From positions 1 to 17,390 of the forward strand of contig MNUP01000142.1 in the NCBI GenBank assembly GCA_001871075.1: a DNA stretch of 17,390 nt. Reading direction: 5' to 3'. The stretch is from Candidatus Desantisbacteria bacterium CG1_02_49_89 (GTDB lineage Bacteria > Desantisbacteria > UBA1551). This document shows, in pieces, positions 14,892 through 17,390 of the stretch. A program made the position numbers and the translations under genes. Below the pieces are notes generated by a model, which made no database searches, was not told where the DNA came from, and was given only the letters and a program-made list of their open reading frames with translations. Position 1 is the stretch's first letter, and the number at the start of each line of letters is the position of its first letter.

Positions 14892-15823
14892 ACCTATCCG
14901 AAGTTTTAAACAGATTCTTCGCGTACCTGAAGGCAAAAAACGCTTCTAACCTCACGGTTAAGAATTACTTCATTGACATCAAGCAGTTCCTCGCGTTCCT
15001 TAAAAAAGAGCAGGGGAACACAAACCTGGAAGAAACCACCTACGCCGTAATAAGGAAGTTCCTGGCAAACCTCACGGAAACCAGTTACCCGGTATCGCGG
15101 TCCGCCGGGCGCAGCCGCTACAAGAAGACCACCATAGCCAGGAGGCTTTCCTGCCTGCGCACTTTCTACAAATTCCTCAACCGCAACAGCTATATTCCTT
15201 CAAATCCCATAAGGTTCCTGCGCACGCCCAAGCGGGAATCAAGGCTCCCTTCATTCCTGACGCCCCAGGAAACAATTAAGCTCATTGAGTCTCCTCCCGT
15301 TGCCGCGGGTATTCCGTCGGCTTTAAGGGATAAAGCGATAATGGAGTTCCTGTATGCCACCGGCATGCGCGTCAGCGAGCTTACCGGCATGGACCTTAAG
15401 GACGTGGATGTTATAAGCGGGACCGTGAAGGTTTTCGGCAAAGGCAGGAAAGAACGCATTATTCCCGTAGGCCGTCCGGCCCTTTCCGCTTTAAAAAAAT
15501 ATTTGGAATCACGACGCACGACGCACGACGCACGACGCACGACAGAAAAACAGGCAGTTTTTCTGAACAAATACGGCGGGCGGCTGACGTCCCGCAGCGT
15601 CGAGAGCATTATACTGAAATACGCGAGGCAGGCCGGTCTGAAGAACGTGACTCCGCATACCTTAAGGCATTCTTTCGCGACACACCTGCTGGGCAACGGG
15701 GCGGACCTGAAAATGGTGCAGGAGCTTTTAGGCCACAAGAGCCTTTCTACAACCCAGATCTACACCCATATGACGCCTGAGCATCTCAAGAAAGTATACG
15801 CCGGAGCACACCCGCGGGCCTGA
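14888..15823 (+). CDS. xerC: Tyrosine recombinase XerC (chromosome dimer resolution type)
   Basis: A 311-residue tyrosine recombinase that overlaps topA by four bases. The N-terminal SAM-like core-binding domain (about 1-100) begins NLSEVLNRFFAYL. The catalytic domain has the full set of residues: Arg161 in TGMRVSELTGMDL, Lys185 in FGKGRKERIIPV, His257 and Arg260 in HTLRHSFATHLL, His283 in LLGHKSLSTTQ, and nucleophile Tyr292 in IYTHM. The C-terminus HPRA is typical of XerC. Xer proteins resolve chromosome dimers at dif before cell division. Residues 208-219, between the lysine hairpin and the VFLN strand, are encoded by a heptamer tandem array (15511-15543) and look inserted. It could instead be labelled XerD or a generic integrase, but length, partners and position beside topA and dprA favour the housekeeping enzyme. 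Confidence 0.93.
   Translation: MNLSEVLNRFFAYLKAKNASNLTVKNYFIDIKQFLAFLKKEQGNTNLEETTYAVIRKFLANLTETSYPVSRSAGRSRYKKTTIARRLSCLRTFYKFLNRNSYIPSNPIRFLRTPKRESRLPSFLTPQETIKLIESPPVAAGIPSALRDKAIMEFLYATGMRVSELTGMDLKDVDVISGTVKVFGKGRKERIIPVGRPALSALKKYLESRRTTHDARRTTEKQAVFLNKYGGRLTSRSVESIILKYARQAGLKNVTPHTLRHSFATHLLGNGADLKMVQELLGHKSLSTTQIYTHMTPEHLKKVYAGAHPRA
15511..15543 (+). repeat. Heptamer tandem array inside xerC
   Basis: Four perfect copies of ACGACGC plus five bases of a fifth, 33 bp without a mismatch. It encodes about residues 208-219 (SRRTTHDARRTT), a loop between Lys185 and His257. With a 7-bp period, a change of one or two units shifts the frame and removes His257, Arg260, His283 and Tyr292. Only changes in steps of three units keep XerC intact. 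Confidence 0.95.
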
Positions 15824-16001
15824 TCCGGACAACTGGTCGATTGATTACGAATTAGTATCAAGGGTCAAGTATCAAGTTTGAAGCCAAAAACTTATAAGGT
15901 AGTCTCCCGCCCCGTTTAGTATCGGGGCGAGGTTTCGCCCGCTGAAAGACGGGCGGACTGTGCATCTGTGTCTCCGTGGTTAATCTTATGAAAATCCGTG
16001 A
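15824..16001. repeat. Intergenic repeat cluster: heptamer array, paired hairpins and a dispersed word
   Basis: After xerC come a heptamer array GTATCAA, GGGTCAA, GTATCAA, GTTTGAA (15855-15882) and two hairpins: CGCCCCG (15908-15914) with CGGGGCG (15923-15929), and CGCCCG (15936-15941) with CGGGCG (15950-15955). The word CTGTGTCTCCGTGGTTAA (15966-15983) is the reverse complement of a relative of the word at 2445-2464. AAGGTAGTCTCCCGCC (15896-15911) is the exact reverse complement of 3975-3990. No gene is seen, and no T-run follows the hairpins. Confidence 0.8.
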
Positions 16002-16651
16002 AATTCGTCGTTTATCGACGTGGCCAACCCGGTCCACGGGCAGGTTGCCGCCTATATGTCCGGCAGGTCTGACCTGATCGTCGCTTCTTTCTTCCTGCTT
16101 TCCGTTATTTTTTTATAAAATACAACGGCGGCAGAAAACCGCTTCAATATTTTGCTTCCCTGGCATTCTTCGCGCTCGCCCTGATGTCCAAGGAGATCGC
16201 GGTTACGCTTCCTCTTGTGCTTGTCCTGTACGATTTCGCGTTCCTTCCCGGGGAAAACAGGTTGAAAAGAGCCCTGCTTCATATTCCGTTCTTCGCAGTC
16301 GCCGCGGTTTATGTCCTGCTGAGAGTGACGGTCCTTAACTTCAATCCGACGGGTATAGGGCTGAAAGGCGTTGACCTGCCGGGCTTGTTCCTGCCATTCA
16401 ATATACATATGGAAAGGCAGGTTCTTGCCCCGGTTTCATTTTTTGACCCCTGGGTTCTCGCGTCGGCCGCGCTTTTTGAAAAAGCCCTGGAGATCAATCC
16501 CGCGGAAGCGATCATACATTTCAATCTCGGCAAGGCATACGAGGCGAAAAAAGACTACGCAGGGGCAAGGGCGGAATGGGAAAAAGCGCTTGCCCTGGAC
16601 CCGGGATACGCGCCTGCCAGGGAGAGCCTGAACAGAATAAAGACTCGGTAA
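16002..16651 (+). pseudogene. Decayed TMTC-like multi-spanning TPR protein gene
   Basis: A remnant of a bacterial TPR membrane protein related to TMTC-type proteins. The first part reads NPVHGQVAAYMSGRSDLIVA (from about 16026), matching the luminal/periplasmic loop, then a membrane helix, and is cut by a TAA at 16116. One missing T in the run at 16108-16114 explains this: with eight Ts the frame continues into MSKEIAVTLPLVLVLYDF and another membrane helix. Near 16460 the sequence jumps from SFFDPWVLASAA directly into a TPR unit (LFEKALEINPAEAIIHFNLG, about 16471-16530), so the remaining helices and several TPRs appear deleted. The N-terminal helices are also missing, with repeats in their place. 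Members of this family have been linked to glycan or protein O-glycosylation. This copy looks non-functional, although the T-run indel alone could be a sequencing error. Confidence 0.75.
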
Positions 16652-16677
16652 AAAAGGCAAAAAAGCTGACTTTTCCC

Positions 16678-16705
16678 TTGACTTTTTCTATTATTATGGT
16701 ATTAT
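16678..16705 (+). promoter_or_regulatory. Candidate sigma-70-type promoter for the last gene
   Basis: TTGACT (16678-16683) and TATTAT (16700-16705) are separated by 16 bp in a strongly AT-rich stretch, the best promoter-like pair in the window. Transcription would begin near 16712 and give a leader of roughly 255 bases that carries the composite repeat ahead of the gene at 16969. The region from 16706 to about 16809 is AT-rich and holds nothing else I can name. Confidence 0.45.
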
Positions 16706-16809
16706 ATTATATATTATTATATATTAAATTTGCTAAATATACTTTATTGAATACTTACTATTAACTGGTTCCTGATCCCTATAGCCAAATAATCTATAAA
16801 AGAATAAAG

Positions 16810-16960
16810 ATTTCCACGAAAGCACGAAAGTATCACGAAATCACGAAATTTCAGTTATGGTTATAAACTGACAACTCACAACTGACGACCAACAACTATT
16901 TTTTATAATCACTGTAATCAGTAGTTAGAAATCACTGCAATCAATTTTTTAAGGAAAAAG
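16810..16960. repeat. Composite repeat leader upstream of the last gene (copy B)
   Basis: This is the second copy of the element at 12496-12690, with the same order of parts: CACGAAAx octamers, a hairpin (one T shorter in its left arm than copy A), a heptamer array (16870-16897), and two 23-bp units with cores at 16907 and 16930. It ends directly at the ribosome binding site AAGGAGG (16958-16964). Much of the first 100 bases is identical to copy A. Confidence 0.85.
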
Positions 16961-16968
16961 GAGGCAGT

Positions 16969-17390
16969 ATGAAGAAGGTCGGTCTGGTGGTTCTTGCGAT
17001 GCTGTTCGTCACAACGCTTGCCTGCGCGAACTCTTCAAGGATAGCGGGCATGGGCTTGCAGAGCTGGATGCTCACGGATGACACGAACATATGGTTCGAC
17101 CCGGCTGCCCTGAAAGACCTGGGCGGGCGCGCCTGGTGGGAAATGGGTTCAGGCGGGGCGGGTTTCACGGGTTTTGAGCTGACAAACAAACAGTGGGGCG
17201 GGATCGCGTTCGGCAGCCGCCTTTTCGGGGCAGCAGGCGTGTTTTTCGGAAGGCCTTATGACGGGATAACGCCCTCGGCGGGAAGAACCGCGCCATCAGT
17301 TCTTGGAGTAAATGATGACGTTCTGAGCGTGGCTTCGTTCGGCGGGCCAACCGGTGTTTTCAACGTAGGTGGCGTAGGTCGCCCGATTTA
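16969..17390 (+). CDS. Secreted, probably outer-membrane beta-barrel protein (3' truncated by window)
   Basis: The first 140 residues of a gene running off the window. The ATG at 16969 follows AAGGAGG at a short spacing. A Sec signal peptide is clear: MKK, then a hydrophobic core (VGLVVLAMLFVTTL), and a likely signal peptidase I site after ACA. The cysteine at position 19 makes a lipoprotein conceivable, but the lipobox is poor. The mature start, SSRIAGMGLQSWMLTDDTNI followed by WFDPAAL, resembles the RxxGMGxAxxAxxDDxxxxxxNPAxL opening of PorV/FadL-like or UPF0164-like barrels. Later glycine- and aromatic-rich segments alternate as in beta strands. This points to the outer membrane of a Gram-negative cell. 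The exact family cannot be fixed from a fragment. It has its own candidate promoter and a composite repeat leader. Confidence 0.7.
   Translation, partial: MKKVGLVVLAMLFVTTLACANSSRIAGMGLQSWMLTDDTNIWFDPAALKDLGGRAWWEMGSGGAGFTGFELTNKQWGGIAFGSRLFGAAGVFFGRPYDGITPSAGRTAPSVLGVNDDVLSVASFGGPTGVFNVGGVGRPI

Noticed and set aside
15908-15955. Paired hairpins after xerC as an intrinsic terminator
   Set aside because: Stems are GC-rich but no T-run follows either one; a dispersed palindromic repeat explains them better.
16108-16114. T-run as a programmed frameshift or phase-variation site
   Set aside because: The gene also lacks its N-terminus and an internal segment, so simple decay or a sequencing error is the more economical explanation.
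16184-16651. Independent 155-residue protein
   Set aside because: Its first half is a mid-protein piece of the TMTC-like family and it lacks a start with a ribosome binding site; it is the 3' part of the decayed gene.

Overview
The window reads as a chromosomal segment of an uncultured, anaerobic, Gram-negative-type bacterium. Supporting signs are a two-iron desulfoferrodoxin, a rubrerythrin, a secreted protein with a Sec signal peptide that looks like an outer-membrane protein, and a TMTC-like TPR membrane-protein remnant. A candidate phylum of the Omnitrophota/Elusimicrobiota sort would fit, but this is only an impression and no marker here fixes the taxonomy. All genes lie on the + strand.

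Layout. (1) 1-1518: the C-terminal part of a Type III restriction Res-like helicase-nuclease, visibly more AT-rich than the rest. (2) 1534-2444: a DsrE-type protein and a TusA-type sulfur carrier, separated by hairpin-forming repeats. (3) 2615-3933: a GNAT acetyltransferase overlapping a DUF2156 protein. (4) 3934-4256: a gene-free island with a nested inverted-repeat structure between two copies of a double hairpin. (5) 4257-11209: a tightly packed probable operon of desulfoferrodoxin, sugar nucleotidyltransferase, phosphomannomutase/phosphoglucomutase, two related GT-B glycosyltransferases, a six-hairpin glycosidase-like protein and rubrerythrin. It would supply activated sugar (plausibly GDP-mannose), build an unidentified glycan, and carry superoxide/peroxide defence at its two ends. 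(6) 11370-15823: dprA, topA and xerC, three DNA-processing genes, with topA and xerC overlapping by 4 bp. (7) 15824-16968: more repeats and a decayed TMTC-like gene. (8) 16969 to the edge: the start of a secreted, probably outer-membrane protein.

The most unusual feature is the repeat content. Nearly every intergenic gap contains short degenerate tandem arrays with a period of exactly 7 or 8 bp, plus palindromic elements. They resemble the short tandemly repeated repetitive (STRR) sequences described in cyanobacteria. Arrays of the same kind also lie inside the coding frames of dprA (octamer), topA (octamers in the C-terminal tail and at the 3' end, plus an AT-rich array) and xerC (heptamer). 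Because 7 and 8 are not multiples of 3, a change of one unit would shift the frame and remove essential domains of DprA or XerC. A composite leader (octamer array, hairpin, heptamer array, 23-bp direct repeats) occurs twice, immediately upstream of the ribosome binding sites of topA and of the last gene, with four 23-bp units in one copy and two in the other. No tRNA, rRNA, CRISPR array, intact transposase or integron was seen.
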